Of a stretch of 64,000 nt of DNA, positions 1 to 8,637 are shown piece after piece. Numbering within the stretch: position 1 is the stretch's first letter; each line of letters opens with the position of its first letter. Origin of the DNA: Nitrosospira sp. Nsp2 (lineage in GTDB: Bacteria; Pseudomonadota; Gammaproteobacteria; Burkholderiales; Nitrosomonadaceae); NCBI RefSeq assembly GCF_003050965.1, contig NZ_QAOU01000002.1:496001-560000 (forward strand), read 5' to 3'. The notes beneath the pieces are model-generated. The model did not search any database. It was given only the letters and a program-made list of their open reading frames with translations, and was not told where the DNA came from. The translations under genes were made by a program, and so were the position numbers.

Positions 1-825
1 CTCGGTGAAGCTTGGCCGTTCGGTGGTGTAGAGCACCTTGCGTCCAAATTCCACTGCGAGGGCCGGGGTATAGCCATTGATGCTGGCAAGCAGGGTGACG
101 CGGATGCATTGCAGCATCTTGGTGGAATCGTTGAGTTTCTGCTCCAGCACTGCCGCGCATGGCCCGACAAAACCATAACCGAGCAGAATACCCAGAAACG
201 TGCCTACGAGCGCCTGTGCAACCAGTATACCCAGCTCCGACGGCGGCAAGCCGACGGAGGCCATGGTATGAATGACACCCATTACCGCCGCCACGATGCC
301 GAAGGCCGGCATGCTGTCGCCCAGTTTGGTGATGCAGTGTACGGGTATCTCACCCTCGTGGTGGTGAGTCTCGATTTCGTTGTCCATCAGGTTCTCCAGC
401 TCGAATGCATTGAGGTTGCCGGAAACCATGAGGCGCAGGTAATCGGTAATGAATTCGACCACCTCATGGTTGGCCAGGATGCTGGGGTAATTCGCGAAGA
501 CGGGGCTTTCGCCCGGCTGGTCCACGTCATCCTCGATTGACATCATTCCTTCCTTGCGCACTTTTACAAGCAGCTCATATAGCAACGACATCAGGTCCAT
601 ATACATCGCCTTCGTATACTTGGGGCCTTGCAAAATCTTCGGTAGCGCCTTTAAGGTTGCTTTCTGCGCCTTATGCGTATTGCCGAGCAGGAACGCGCCT
701 ATCGCCGCCCCGGCAATCATGAGCAGTTCAACCGGCTGATAAAGCGCCACCAGATGCCCACCGGCGAGGACAAACCCGCCAAATACCGAGCCGACAACGA
801 CGAGAATCCCTACGATAACGAGCAT
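1..825 (-). CDS. motA: Flagellar motor stator protein MotA (partial, C-terminus beyond window)
   Basis: The reverse strand is open from an ATG at 825 to the window edge (275 codons; MotA is usually about 285). It begins MLVIVGILVVVGSVFGGF, a first membrane helix, and continues with a second helix (ELLMIAGAAIGAFLLGN). A cytoplasmic loop holds the charged segment VKVRKEGMMSIEDD, which in MotA faces FliG, followed by DSMPAFGIVAAVMGVIHTM, the third helix, and a fourth helix. MotA forms the proton-conducting stator with MotB in the inner membrane; motB is expected just outside the window. It lies downstream of flhDC on the same strand, but a strong terminator at 1054-1091 separates them, so it probably has its own promoter in 826-1050. 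Identification is by recognisable family sequence; only the last few residues are missing. Confidence 0.95.
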   Translation of the reverse strand, partial: MLVIVGILVVVGSVFGGFVLAGGHLVALYQPVELLMIAGAAIGAFLLGNTHKAQKATLKALPKILQGPKYTKAMYMDLMSLLYELLVKVRKEGMMSIEDDVDQPGESPVFANYPSILANHEVVEFITDYLRLMVSGNLNAFELENLMDNEIETHHHEGEIPVHCITKLGDSMPAFGIVAAVMGVIHTMASVGLPPSELGILVAQALVGTFLGILLGYGFVGPCAAVLEQKLNDSTKMLQCIRVTLLASINGYTPALAVEFGRKVLYTTERPSFTE

Positions 826-1053
826 TTAAATGTGCTTCCGATAGATTGTTCGCGCTTCTTCATGACCCCACGACACCCTCTCGATCATCGCAGCGGCGCG
901 TCCCGAACATAAACTGAGCAGGCGCATAAGGGGGTAGACCGTGACCAGGCAACGCACCTTCAGTAACGGTGAGAATCAGGCAAACTTTAGCAAACGGGGG
1001 AAAGGTCGGGAATGACACGACTGAGCCCTCGCCTCGTTGATACAAAGCGCCAT

Positions 1054-1091
1054 AAAAAAATCCCCCCGGGCGGCGGAAGCCCGGGAGGACC
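1054..1091 (-). terminator. Rho-independent terminator downstream of flhC
   Basis: CCCGGGC and GCCCGGG arms enclose a GGCGGAA-type loop. Read on the minus strand the stem is followed by a run of seven T, which fits termination of the flhDC transcript before motA. Confidence 0.8.
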
Positions 1092-1110
1092 TTGGGAGGA
1101 CGATTGAAAG

Positions 1111-1263
1111 GGGTGGCTAAGGGGGGTTACTACGGGGTTAACTAAGGGGGTTAACTAAGGGGGTTAACTAAGGGGGTTAACTAAGGGGGTTAACTAAGGG
1201 GGTTAACTAAGGGGGTTAACTAAGGGGGTTAACTAAGGGGGTTAACTAAGGGGGTTAACTAAG
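1111..1263. repeat. 13-bp tandem repeat, unit TTAACTAAGGGGG, about 9.7 perfect copies
   Basis: Nine perfect head-to-tail copies start at 1138, 1151, 1164, 1177, 1190, 1203, 1216, 1229 and 1242, with a tenth partial copy at 1255. Two degenerate units precede them (1111-1137). The flhC stop codon (1259-1261) lies inside the last unit. Because 13 is not a multiple of 3, the array carries stop codons in every frame on both strands. It sits between flhC and its terminator, so it would be transcribed as the 3' untranslated region of flhDC. Perfect copies suggest recent expansion by slippage. Confidence 0.97.
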
Positions 1264-1807
1264 CCGCCACCGCAGGGAGAGTACTGGGTCGCGCCCTATT
1301 GGTTTTTCCAGCTCGAGAGGGCGTATGGCACAGCCCGCATACATAACGGTTATGAAGATCGTGGGTATGCACCACAAAATGCCCGTGGCACTGCGTACAA
1401 GAGGTGGTTTGCAGCATCCCGCCATCGAAAAACCGCACCAGGGTCCAGGCTCGGGTAAGACTTAAGACCGGCTCCATCTCGCTTACCCGGCAGTGCTCCA
1501 GGTAGAGTTTATAGCTTTTGACAATAGCCTGAATGCCCCGGCAATCGCCATGCTGGATTAGGTAGTGGTAAATATCGGCAAATACCGAGGAGTGAACATT
1601 CGGCTGCCAGGTTAGAAACCAGTCGGTGGAAAAGGGCAGCATTCCTTTGGGGGGAGAGACGCCTCTCAGTTCCTTGTAGAGCTTGATCAGCCGCTCTCGG
1701 CTCAGGCTGGTTTCGCTTTCCAGCAACTGCAGTCGCGCACCCAGATTGATCATCTCTATCGCAGCCTGGATCTCTCTGGCTTCGGATACTACGCTCTTCT
1801 TGCGCAT
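1259..1807 (-). CDS. flhC: Flagellar master regulator subunit FlhC
   Basis: This 182-residue protein is strongly similar to enterobacterial FlhC (192 aa). It has the conserved LGARLQLLESETSLSRERL helix, KELRGVSPPKGMLPFSTDWF, and the C-terminal zinc ligands CTQC and CGLC. FlhC binds DNA with FlhD as FlhD4C2 and activates class II flagellar promoters. I chose the ATG at 1807 because the homology starts there (MRKKSVVSEARE) and a GGAG ribosome binding site lies just upstream; the open frame extends further, into flhD, without support. FlhD ends 19 bp upstream, so the two form one operon. The stop codon lies in the 13-bp tandem repeat, so changes in the repeat could alter the C-terminus. Confidence 0.96.
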   Translation of the reverse strand: MRKKSVVSEAREIQAAIEMINLGARLQLLESETSLSRERLIKLYKELRGVSPPKGMLPFSTDWFLTWQPNVHSSVFADIYHYLIQHGDCRGIQAIVKSYKLYLEHCRVSEMEPVLSLTRAWTLVRFFDGGMLQTTSCTQCHGHFVVHTHDLHNRYVCGLCHTPSRAGKTNRARPSTLPAVAA

Positions 1808-1826
1808 GAGCAAATCTCCGTAGTGA

Positions 1827-2144
1827 TCAGGAAATTTCTTCGACCGATTGACCTGAGAGAAGAATAGCTGCATGGGACTGAGCCATCGTTTTTTCTTTAC
1901 TGTAGTTCGCGAGCATGCCAAACACCAGGCTGTCGTCGAAACGGATGCGGCATAACATCATATTCGAATTGGATAGTTTGAGAATTTGCCCGGGTGTCAG
2001 CACCCTGAGGATTTCTGCTATATCCTTGCTTATGCCCAGCCGGAAAATCGCCATATCCTTATCGGCGTGCACCATCTGCTGGGCCAGCATAAGGTATGTC
2101 AGGTTCAGTTCCTTGATTTCAGTCGTCATCTCATTATCGTTCAT
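1827..2144 (-). CDS. flhD: Flagellar master regulator subunit FlhD
   Basis: The 105-residue product matches FlhD: EIKELNLTYLMLAQQMVHAD, then DKDMAIFRLGISKDIAEIL and LTPGQILKLSNSNMMLCRIR. E. coli FlhD is about 116 aa. FlhD dimers join FlhC to form the master activator of flagellar genes. The start at 2144 (MNDNEMTTEIKE) fits the family and has a GGGAGGGA ribosome binding site; the longer open frame to 2342 has no homology. It is first in the flhDC operon. A perfect 25-bp inverted repeat lies about 105 bp upstream and is a possible operator. Confidence 0.95.
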   Translation of the reverse strand: MNDNEMTTEIKELNLTYLMLAQQMVHADKDMAIFRLGISKDIAEILRVLTPGQILKLSNSNMMLCRIRFDDSLVFGMLANYSKEKTMAQSHAAILLSGQSVEEIS

Positions 2145-2248
2145 TTCCCAATCCCTCCCTTCGTCTGTGAATGAGTGCATTGTCCGTATCCACTCAACTT
2201 GGGGAAACCGGAATTCATCCGATTTGCGTGTAGGAAATAGCGAGCAAT

Positions 2249-2273
2249 CCGCGTAGGAAGTTTTCCTACGCGG
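2249..2273. promoter_or_regulatory. Perfect inverted repeat upstream of flhD, possible operator
   Basis: The arms CCGCGTAGGAA and TTCCTACGCGG (11 bp each, 3-bp spacer) form a perfect dyad. A third half-site-like sequence (GCGTGTAGGAAA) lies about 22 bp closer to flhD, near 2226-2237. No T-run follows on either strand, so it is not an obvious terminator. Its place about 105 bp before the flhD start suggests a regulator-binding site; this is an inference. Confidence 0.45.
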
Positions 2274-2506
2274 AACTCTTTGAAGGGGTGTGAGAAACTG
2301 TTCTGGAGTGAAAAGAGCGCGGAAGCCTGTTCCGGCAAACAACGCATGCGCTCTTTTTACCTGGTGGCAATCAGTGCCAGCACACAGAAACGGCCGTGCC
2401 GCGCGGAACTTTAGAGTGAAGACAAAATTTTTTTCGGGATCTGGTCAGGCGGGTAGCCGTACGAAGAAGCCGGAAAGCAGAATAAACGAATCCGGTACCG
2501 ATCGGG

Positions 2507-2536
2507 TTGACAAGAATAATGCGCGAACAATATTAT
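2507..2536 (+). promoter_or_regulatory. Sigma70-type promoter, TTGACA-N18-TATTAT
   Basis: A consensus -35 box TTGACA (2507-2512) and a TATTAT -10 box (2531-2536) are spaced by 18 bp. They lie inside a small inverted repeat, GGGTTGA (2504-2510) and TCAACCC (2536-2542). No protein gene follows closely on this strand, which led to the small RNA proposal. Confidence 0.45.
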
Positions 2537-2542
2537 CAACCC

Positions 2543-2753
2543 AGTCATCGTAGCCGGAGTGGCTGATGGACCGGACGTAAGCCTTAGTTAGAACCATCTG
2601 CAGCGCCGTCTTCACGCGTAGAGCTCATGCGGGTTTTAAAAAAAAGACGGCAAGATATTCGGGATTGAAACAAAGTTTTATGTGAAGCCCAGCTCAGTAG
2701 TCCATATCTCCGACGCATTATCAGATCAAGAACATAGTTCTTGTTTTTCTTTT
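2543..2753 (+). ncRNA. Candidate small RNA (promoter, internal stem, terminator, no ORF)
   Basis: A good promoter (2507-2536) and a terminator-like hairpin with T-run (CAAGAAC-ATA-GTTCTTG, then TTTTTCTTTT, 2727-2753) enclose about 210 nt without a convincing reading frame. Inside, GCCGTCTT (2605-2612) and AAGACGGC (2644-2651) can pair as an 8-bp stem. Nothing in the sequence identifies a known RNA family. The neighbours are flhDC (divergent) and a c-di-GMP enzyme gene, so a role in the motility-sessile switch would be attractive but is speculation. Confidence 0.3.
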
Positions 2754-3245
2754 ATCAACGAAGCCGGAGTTTGCGATGATAATCCTAACCGAGCCGGTTG
2801 GCAGTATACCTAGACCCCTGAACTAACTGAGGCGCTCGCGAATCGGGACTGCCTGATTCCGACGACACCTCGACAAGCCGTGACACAGCGTTTGCGAAGA
2901 TACAATCGCGTGTGCGCGGCACCGCGCTCGCTTCGAAAATAATAACAGGACAATAGTGACCCGGTGGTGGTATCAAGGAGCGGGACGCTGCTACGCTTTA
3001 GCTACCGGGTATTGACCTGTTACAAGCTGGCTCGAATTTGGATAAAAGTCATTACCGTCCGTTTTTAGTCCATGAACCCATACTTCCCCGCATCCCGTGG
3101 ATGCCGAGGGTTACCAGTCCGTAATAAACTTTACATTCTGTTTTTCTTTTGTGCGCTTCCCGCAGCCATACTACCGATCAGGGAAAGGCATTGAGATTAT
3201 TTTGTCTCCTTCAACCCATGCACCAGGCTGATCAGCCATGAATTT
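2754..3245. other. Intergenic region without recognisable gene
   Basis: Both strands carry only short frames. I see no RNA gene, repeat or protein fragment. It presumably holds the promoter of the GGDEF-EAL gene. Confidence 0.5.
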
Positions 3246-5516
3246 ATGAAGCATAAGCCAAGATTACCTCCGGTAACTCGTTCTTATCAGAAACGGACGA
3301 ACCAGGGGGAGCCCCCCACCGTTGAGACCGCCGATCAGGAGGAGGCTCTGCTTTACTCCACGGCCCTGCAAACTTCACGTGCCATCCTTGAGGCGCGTGA
3401 ACAAACTGAGCATGAGCTCAATCAAGCAAAAAAAGCACTGGAGGAAAAAACGGCGGAACTGGATCGATCAGTCGCCATGTTGAGAGCGACCATAGAATCG
3501 ACCGCTGACGGGCTTCTGGTTACAGATAAGCACGGCAAGGTGCTTTGCTACAACCAGCTGTATGTCGATATGTGGCCAATACCAGGCCCGCTTATGGACA
3601 ATGGCAGGCACCAGCCTATTATCGAGTATTGTTCCGCTCAGTTAACGGATCCGCAGCAATTCGTCCGATTAACTGGCCACATTTATGTGATGTGGCCGCC
3701 AGAAAGTTTCGATGTGCTTCAGTTTAACGATGGACGTGTATTTGAACGATATACGAAAGTCAAATTTGCAGAAGGGCGAAATGTGGGTCGCGTCTGGAGC
3801 TTCAGTGACATTACTGAACGCAGACGAGCGGAAGCCTATACAGCACAGTTAGCGGCTATTGTGGAGTCCTCCAACGATGCGATCGTTGTCAGCGATCTCA
3901 ACGGTACTATTACCAGCTGGAATACGGGCGCAGAAAAGATTTTTGGATACCAGGCCAGCGAAATAATAGGGTCTTCCATATGTCGATTGATGCCTCCGGA
4001 CGGCCTGGAAGAAGAGGACAACATCATGAATCTCAAGAGTGGAAAGGCTATAGGCCATTTTGAGACTGTGCGGTTACGAAAGGACAATAAACCCATTGAT
4101 GTTTCCGTCACAATTTCTCCGGTAAGGGATGGTTCAGGCCGAATCGCCGGCGCCTCAAGTGTCCTGCGCGATATATCGCAGCGCAAGGAATCACAGGCGC
4201 GCATCGAGTATCTCGCCCATTACGATTCACTTACGGAGCTGCCAAACCGCGCATTGCTTGCAGACCGGATGAAAATTGCGATAGGAAACGCTGCCCGATA
4301 TTCCACACGGCTAGCATTGCTATTCTTGGACCTCGACCGCTTTAAGCTGGTCAACGACTCGCTTGGCCACGAAATCGGCGATAAGCTCCTCAAGGTTGTC
4401 GCGGAGCGTATGCGGTCCACCATCCGCAATACGGACACGATAAGTCGAGTGGGAGGTGACGAGTTCGTCGTCCTGCTAAGTCCGATCGAGAAAGAAGAGG
4501 ACGCCGCACGGGTGGCCAAAAAACTTATTGCAGTGGTTGCTCACCCGTATCTAATCGACGAACATGAGCTGATCCTGACCGCAAGCGTCGGAATCAGCCT
4601 GTATCCGGATAACGGCAAGGAAGCAGGCAGTCTGCTCCGTAATGCCGACGCCTCGATGTATTCTGCCAAAGAAGCCGGCAGGAATAGCTATCAGTTTTAT
4701 ACAGACCACTTGAATTCCCGGGCAGCCGAAAGGCTCAGTCTCGATCGCGACCTTCGCGTGGCGATTGAGCGGGATGAAACTTTTACAGTATTCCAGCCGC
4801 AGATAGAGCTTACAAACAGACAGGTTATCGGCGCGGAAGCGCTCGTGCGATGGCGCCATCCAAGACGCGGATTAGTTTCACCTGCAAGCTTTATTCCTGT
4901 TGCCGAGGACAGCGGCTTAATTCTGTCTCTCGGGGAGCGCATTCTACGCGAGGCTTGCATACAGGCGCGCCGCTGGCATGACGATGGCGTCTTTAATCGC
5001 TTTAGCATTGCGGTAAATGTTTCAGCCGTGCAATTTCGCCAAAAAGATTTTACAGATGTTGTACTGCGCGTAGTCTCCGAAACAGGCCTTTCGCCAACAC
5101 AACTTGAACTCGAAGTAACCGAGAGCGTAGTGATGCAAAATGTGGAGTCCGTTGTCCAGAAAATGCGTATCCTTAAGGACCACGGCATAAAAATAGCGAT
5201 CGACGATTTCGGTACTGGTTATTCCAGTCTATCGTATTTAAGACAGCTTACTGTTGATCGACTGAAAATAGACCAGTCTTTCATCCGAGACCTCCCGGCG
5301 AACGATGACGCCAAGGCCATCGTTCGCGCCATTGCCGCAATGGGCCGCAGCTTGGGATTAAGCGTTACCGCGGAGGGTGTGGAGACAGAAGTGCAGGAAA
5401 AATTTCTGCAGAGCATCGAATGCGACGAAGGCCAGGGTTACCTATATGCAAAACCCATGGTTCCGACTGATTTTGAAGCATGGCTGAAAACGTGGAATTC
5501 TTCGCTCCTTCAATAG
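3246..5516 (+). CDS. PAS-PAS-GGDEF-EAL cyclic-di-GMP signalling protein
   Basis: The 756-residue protein has an N-terminal coiled coil (about 30-75), a degenerate PAS (80-190), a second PAS (about 200-315, LNGTITSWNTGAEKIFGYQ), a GGDEF domain and an EAL domain. The active-site motif GGDEF is intact near residue 402, and an RNTD inhibitory-site motif (RxxD) lies just before it. The EAL domain keeps EALVRWRH (near 531) and DDFGTGYSSLSYL. Both synthesis and hydrolysis of c-di-GMP are therefore possible. There is no membrane segment, so it acts in the cytoplasm, with the PAS domains probably sensing a ligand or redox state. It stands alone, just beyond flhDC, so a link to motility control is plausible. 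Start ATG at 3246; an upstream ATG (3238) is closed by a stop within three codons. Confidence 0.93.
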   Translation: MKHKPRLPPVTRSYQKRTNQGEPPTVETADQEEALLYSTALQTSRAILEAREQTEHELNQAKKALEEKTAELDRSVAMLRATIESTADGLLVTDKHGKVLCYNQLYVDMWPIPGPLMDNGRHQPIIEYCSAQLTDPQQFVRLTGHIYVMWPPESFDVLQFNDGRVFERYTKVKFAEGRNVGRVWSFSDITERRRAEAYTAQLAAIVESSNDAIVVSDLNGTITSWNTGAEKIFGYQASEIIGSSICRLMPPDGLEEEDNIMNLKSGKAIGHFETVRLRKDNKPIDVSVTISPVRDGSGRIAGASSVLRDISQRKESQARIEYLAHYDSLTELPNRALLADRMKIAIGNAARYSTRLALLFLDLDRFKLVNDSLGHEIGDKLLKVVAERMRSTIRNTDTISRVGGDEFVVLLSPIEKEEDAARVAKKLIAVVAHPYLIDEHELILTASVGISLYPDNGKEAGSLLRNADASMYSAKEAGRNSYQFYTDHLNSRAAERLSLDRDLRVAIERDETFTVFQPQIELTNRQVIGAEALVRWRHPRRGLVSPASFIPVAEDSGLILSLGERILREACIQARRWHDDGVFNRFSIAVNVSAVQFRQKDFTDVVLRVVSETGLSPTQLELEVTESVVMQNVESVVQKMRILKDHGIKIAIDDFGTGYSSLSYLRQLTVDRLKIDQSFIRDLPANDDAKAIVRAIAAMGRSLGLSVTAEGVETEVQEKFLQSIECDEGQGYLYAKPMVPTDFEAWLKTWNSSLLQ

Positions 5517-6043
5517 CGAGCTCCACCATTTCCGTGCATTGCGGATACCCGCACCGCGGTGCTAGCGCCCGATTGACCGGCACGCGTTGCAGTGCCCGTG
5601 CCGCGTTCGCTCCCTAGGACTTCGGGCACTGACCAGTCGCCTCCAAGGGAGCATGCCTGTTCCCCCGGTACGTGCGGCGAGCGCCTAAGTTCTCGCCCCC
5701 TCCCTCGACCCCTCCCCTCTGCTGCAGGCGCCCGAATACGATCCAACTTTACCGGCCAGAAGTACCACAGCCAAGATGATTTTTTTGACACTTGCGCGCT
5801 TTCATCTCAATCAGAAACTCGAACAAAAAGTTACGCCAGGTCGATCCTCACCCTTTCGCCCCCGCACCTTTCGCTGTATCGACAAAAACGTGAAGGAAAT
5901 CGCTTCAAGATTCGCTTCCGTTCACCCTGCTTGGGAGCGAACTTAAGTAAGCGCAAAAAAACGACGGAGAACCGGGAACCCATCCGATTTCAATGGCGTG
6001 AGGTCTGTTTCTGCCGCTCCGTTTTGGTCGACCGGATAGCACA
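5517..6043. other. Intergenic region, no gene recognised
   Basis: The open frame at 5592-6053 is rich in Arg, Pro and Ser and resembles no protein. No repeat or RNA gene was seen before the terminator at 6044. Confidence 0.5.
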
Positions 6044-6083
6044 TAAAAAATAGATGCCCACGGATTCCTCCGCGGGCATCTAT
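6044..6083 (-). terminator. Terminator of the RTX-like gene
   Basis: AGATGCCCgCGG and CCGtGGGCATCT pair around a short loop, and on the minus strand TATTTTTTATG follows. It lies 66 bp past the stop of the RTX-like gene. Confidence 0.85.
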
Positions 6084-6149
6084 TCTGATTACTTGAATCT
6101 CAGGTCGGCTTTATGTCTCTCGTACACAAGACTTGGACTTGGTGCGGCC

Positions 6150-7019
6150 TCAGTATGCTACGAGGATATCAGATGCATCGAGATCTCCTTTTCCGACGAT
6201 CGTAATCTCCGCCAACTTGACGAGTCCGTACGAATGCCCGCCCTGCTCCCCATCAGCGTCGAAATACAGCGTACCCGTGTCAGAGCCTCCCTTTCTGTCC
6301 CAGACGAAATGGTGATCAATATCGCCGGGTTTTTCCCACTTTTCATAATGATGCGATTTCTCGTCCGTGAAATACTTGGGGTTTAAGTGACCGTCCTTTT
6401 CCCAATCATGGTATTTCTTATCTTTGACCGCATCATCGAGATCATCTTTGCAGAATACCAGTTTGTCGTCTGATTTGCCTTTGTCATAATCATCCCGGCC
6501 GTGCTTGGGGTCGTTGTCTTCAAAGTCCTTTATCTTATCGGGACCGTCCCAATTGAACTTGCCCCCGTTCTTGTCACCGGTGAAGGCGAAGTAATCGTTG
6601 CCCTTGCCTCCCCAGAGGGTGTCATAGCCTTTGCCTCCCACGAGGATATCGACGCCGTCACCACCGTTGAGCTTGTCATTCCCTTTGCCGCCTATCAGCG
6701 CATCGTTGCCCTTGTTCCCATTAATCGTGTCATTGCCTCCGCGACCATTCAGATAGTCGTTCTTGTTCGAGCCATTGAGGTGATCGTCCTTCCAGTCCTT
6801 ACCATATTTATATTTGCCGTCATAGTCCCTGTTTTCCAGCCATTTTGGGAGACAGGCACCGTCGTATTTATCGCCGTATTTGCCCGGGTGACTGCCGTAT
6901 TCCTCGTAGTCTCCGTTATCCTTGCCGCCCTTATCGTCCTTCTTATCGTCCCCTGGCCCCTTGCCGTGGTCCTTTGCATCTTTGTCGTAATCGTCGTGGC
7001 TTGCTTGAGAGATTCCCAT
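6150..7019 (-). CDS. RTX-type calcium-binding secreted protein
   Basis: This 289-residue protein is very rich in Asp, Gly and Lys. After a charged N-terminal third it carries five or so glycine-rich nonapeptide repeats (GGRGGNDTINGN, GGKGNDKLNGG, GGKGYDTLWGGKGNDYF) typical of RTX proteins, which bind Ca2+ in a beta-roll. The C-terminus ends in a short hydrophobic segment (LDASDILVAY), as in type I secretion substrates, and there is no N-terminal signal peptide. It probably leaves the cell through an ABC-type secretion system; none is encoded here. The start at 7019 follows AGGAGACAAAC; the longer frame to 7061 lacks such a site. There is no enzyme domain, so the biochemical role is unknown. 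Confidence 0.85.
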   Translation of the reverse strand: MGISQASHDDYDKDAKDHGKGPGDDKKDDKGGKDNGDYEEYGSHPGKYGDKYDGACLPKWLENRDYDGKYKYGKDWKDDHLNGSNKNDYLNGRGGNDTINGNKGNDALIGGKGNDKLNGGDGVDILVGGKGYDTLWGGKGNDYFAFTGDKNGGKFNWDGPDKIKDFEDNDPKHGRDDYDKGKSDDKLVFCKDDLDDAVKDKKYHDWEKDGHLNPKYFTDEKSHHYEKWEKPGDIDHHFVWDRKGGSDTGTLYFDADGEQGGHSYGLVKLAEITIVGKGDLDASDILVAY

Positions 7020-7352
7020 GTTTGTCTCCTGAGGGTGAGTTAAACATTGTGTTACATGCATGTAAAAACAGGTCCGGCCGAAGCCGGTCGCAGGGCGGTT
7101 ATTATTCTATGGACCAGGCTGCTCTCCCTCGTCAACCCCTAAAACGATCCACTCCCGCACCTTGCAACTTCCCCTTAGCAGGGACTATGCCAGTAACCCT
7201 AACTCCTTGTTGCAGTTGCGCTTTTACGAGACAATAACTCGTATGTAACCTCAACCCGAACAATCTCCTCTGTCGCCGCAGACCCCGACAGTAAAGCTGT
7301 CGCGCAAGAGCTGCAATGTATCTAACGTATTGATTAATTATGAGAATATGGC

Positions 7353-7450
7353 TGTCTCCATTTTGAGACAATATATCCTTAAATTCGTCCACTTTCGGCG
7401 TGATGGCGATAGACAGAAGGCATTTCCAAATTGTCTCTAATTGGAGACAA
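7353..7450. promoter_or_regulatory. Two copies of palindrome TGTCTC-N6-GAGACA, 79 bp apart
   Basis: TGTCTCCATTTTGAGACA lies at 7353-7370 and TTGTCTCTAATTGGAGACAA at 7431-7450. Both have identical 6-bp half-sites and a 6-bp AT-rich spacer, with centres 79 bp apart. Two equal palindromes in otherwise empty DNA upstream of a divergent pair (RTX-like gene and SMP-30 pseudogene) suggest binding sites for a dimeric regulator. Confidence 0.5.
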
Positions 7451-7559
7451 CCTTGAAAACAATTATGGAAAAAATAGGGTCGGGATGAGCGTAGCCTGAT
7501 CCGGTCTCGAGATCCGCCTGACCAACTATCAGGCGCGCCGAGAAGGCGTGAACCGCTGT

Positions 7560-8389
7560 TAGCGGCCAAGGTACTTCCGCTTCGCGCCATCGGGAGGGAG
7601 GGTGCTGAGCTTCGACTTCGATTCCGCCGGTAACCTGATCGCAGCTGACGCGATCAGGGGTTTACTAACAATCGGTCCCGAGGGTCGAATCCCATGCTCG
7701 CAGAAACGGTGGAGGGCGCCCCGATCCGCTATGCGGATGCCGTCATCGCGCCAGGTAATGGCAAGATTTATTTCAGCGATGCGCCGACCCGCTTCGCGCC
7801 CTTGGAATAGGGCGGCCCTTTCGAGGCTAGCGTGCTCGACATCGTCGAGCACTCCACTCCTCAACTGGGCGCATCCTCGAGTACGACCCCGAGCAAACAG
7901 GCGGTGTGAATCATAGCGAGGGGCCTAAGCTTTGCCAACGGTGTAGCGCTAAGTAACGACGAGCAGTACCTGTTCATCAACGAGACCGGTAAATACCGAG
8001 TGTGGAAGATCCCTGTGTCGGCTCACACCTCGACATTGCAGCTCCCAGGCCACTGTCCTCCTCGACAACCTGCCCGGCTACCCGGACAACCTGATGCGTG
8101 GACTGAACGGCAAGATCTGGCTTGGTTTTGCCAAACCGCGTAATCAGGGCGGCCGATTCGATGGCGGGCACGCCGTTTCTGCGCCAACTCGCGCTGCGAC
8201 TTCCGCGCGTTGTGGCGGATCGCAATGCCCTATGGACATCTGATGGCCTTCACGGAAGACGGCAAGGTAGTGGCTGATCTGCAGGACCCCACCGGGGTCT
8301 ACCCCGATACGACCGCCGTTACAGAAACTGAAGACCGGCTCTATGTGCAGAGCCTCCACGCAAAGTGGCTGGGCTGGCTGTGGCGCTGA
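7560..8389 (+). pseudogene. Broken SMP-30/strictosidine-synthase-like (APMAP family) gene
   Basis: Protein similarity runs along the plus strand but hops between frames. Segments LSFDFDSAGNLIAADAIRG, then APIRYADAVIAPGNGKIYFS, a stop in PLE*GGPF, then SFANGVALSNDEQYLFINET, LLDNLPGYPDNLMRGLNGK, and finally LQDPTGVYPDTTAV to LYVQSLHAKWLGWLWR before a TGA at 8387-8389. Together they follow a six-bladed propeller hydrolase of the SMP-30/strictosidine synthase type. At least four frameshifts and one in-frame stop make it non-functional. The true start has been lost; coding traces begin near 7560. Confidence 0.8.
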
Positions 8390-8637
8390 ACAATGCGTAG
8401 GACCGCACATGTGTGCCGGCAAGGAACCAAGCGCAAGACCGGGGCGGCAAAGGATGATGCCTCAATAGAGGAGCACCTAAGCCCTGTTGAACGCCTGGAA
8501 TTTCACGACCCCGCCGACGCACCAGCCGGGCAAGGTTGGGACTCACTGTCCGGGCGGCGGTTACCTCAAACACCGCCGCCGATAGCCCGATATTTGAGGA
8601 AAGGACTGAACTGAGTATTGCGCAACTGCAGGGGTCA
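8390..8637. other. Intergenic, nothing recognised
   Basis: Only short frames occur between the pseudogene and the coiled-coil protein gene; they do not resemble proteins. Confidence 0.4.

Noticed and set aside
1138-1263. Tandem array considered as CRISPR
   Set aside because: Units of 13 bp follow one another without unique spacers.
2290-2553. 87-codon plus-strand frame antisense to the flhD upstream region
   Set aside because: No family, no ribosome binding site, overlaps the candidate promoter at 2507-2536.
5592-6053. 153-codon plus-strand frame
   Set aside because: Composition (Arg/Pro/Ser, few hydrophobic residues) and lack of ribosome binding site argue against a protein.
6501-7043. 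Plus-strand frame of 180 codons, strongly hydrophobic (Val/Ile/Ala)
   Set aside because: It is the complement of the Asp/Lys/Gly-rich RTX-like gene, which necessarily reads as Val/Ile/Phe on the other strand.
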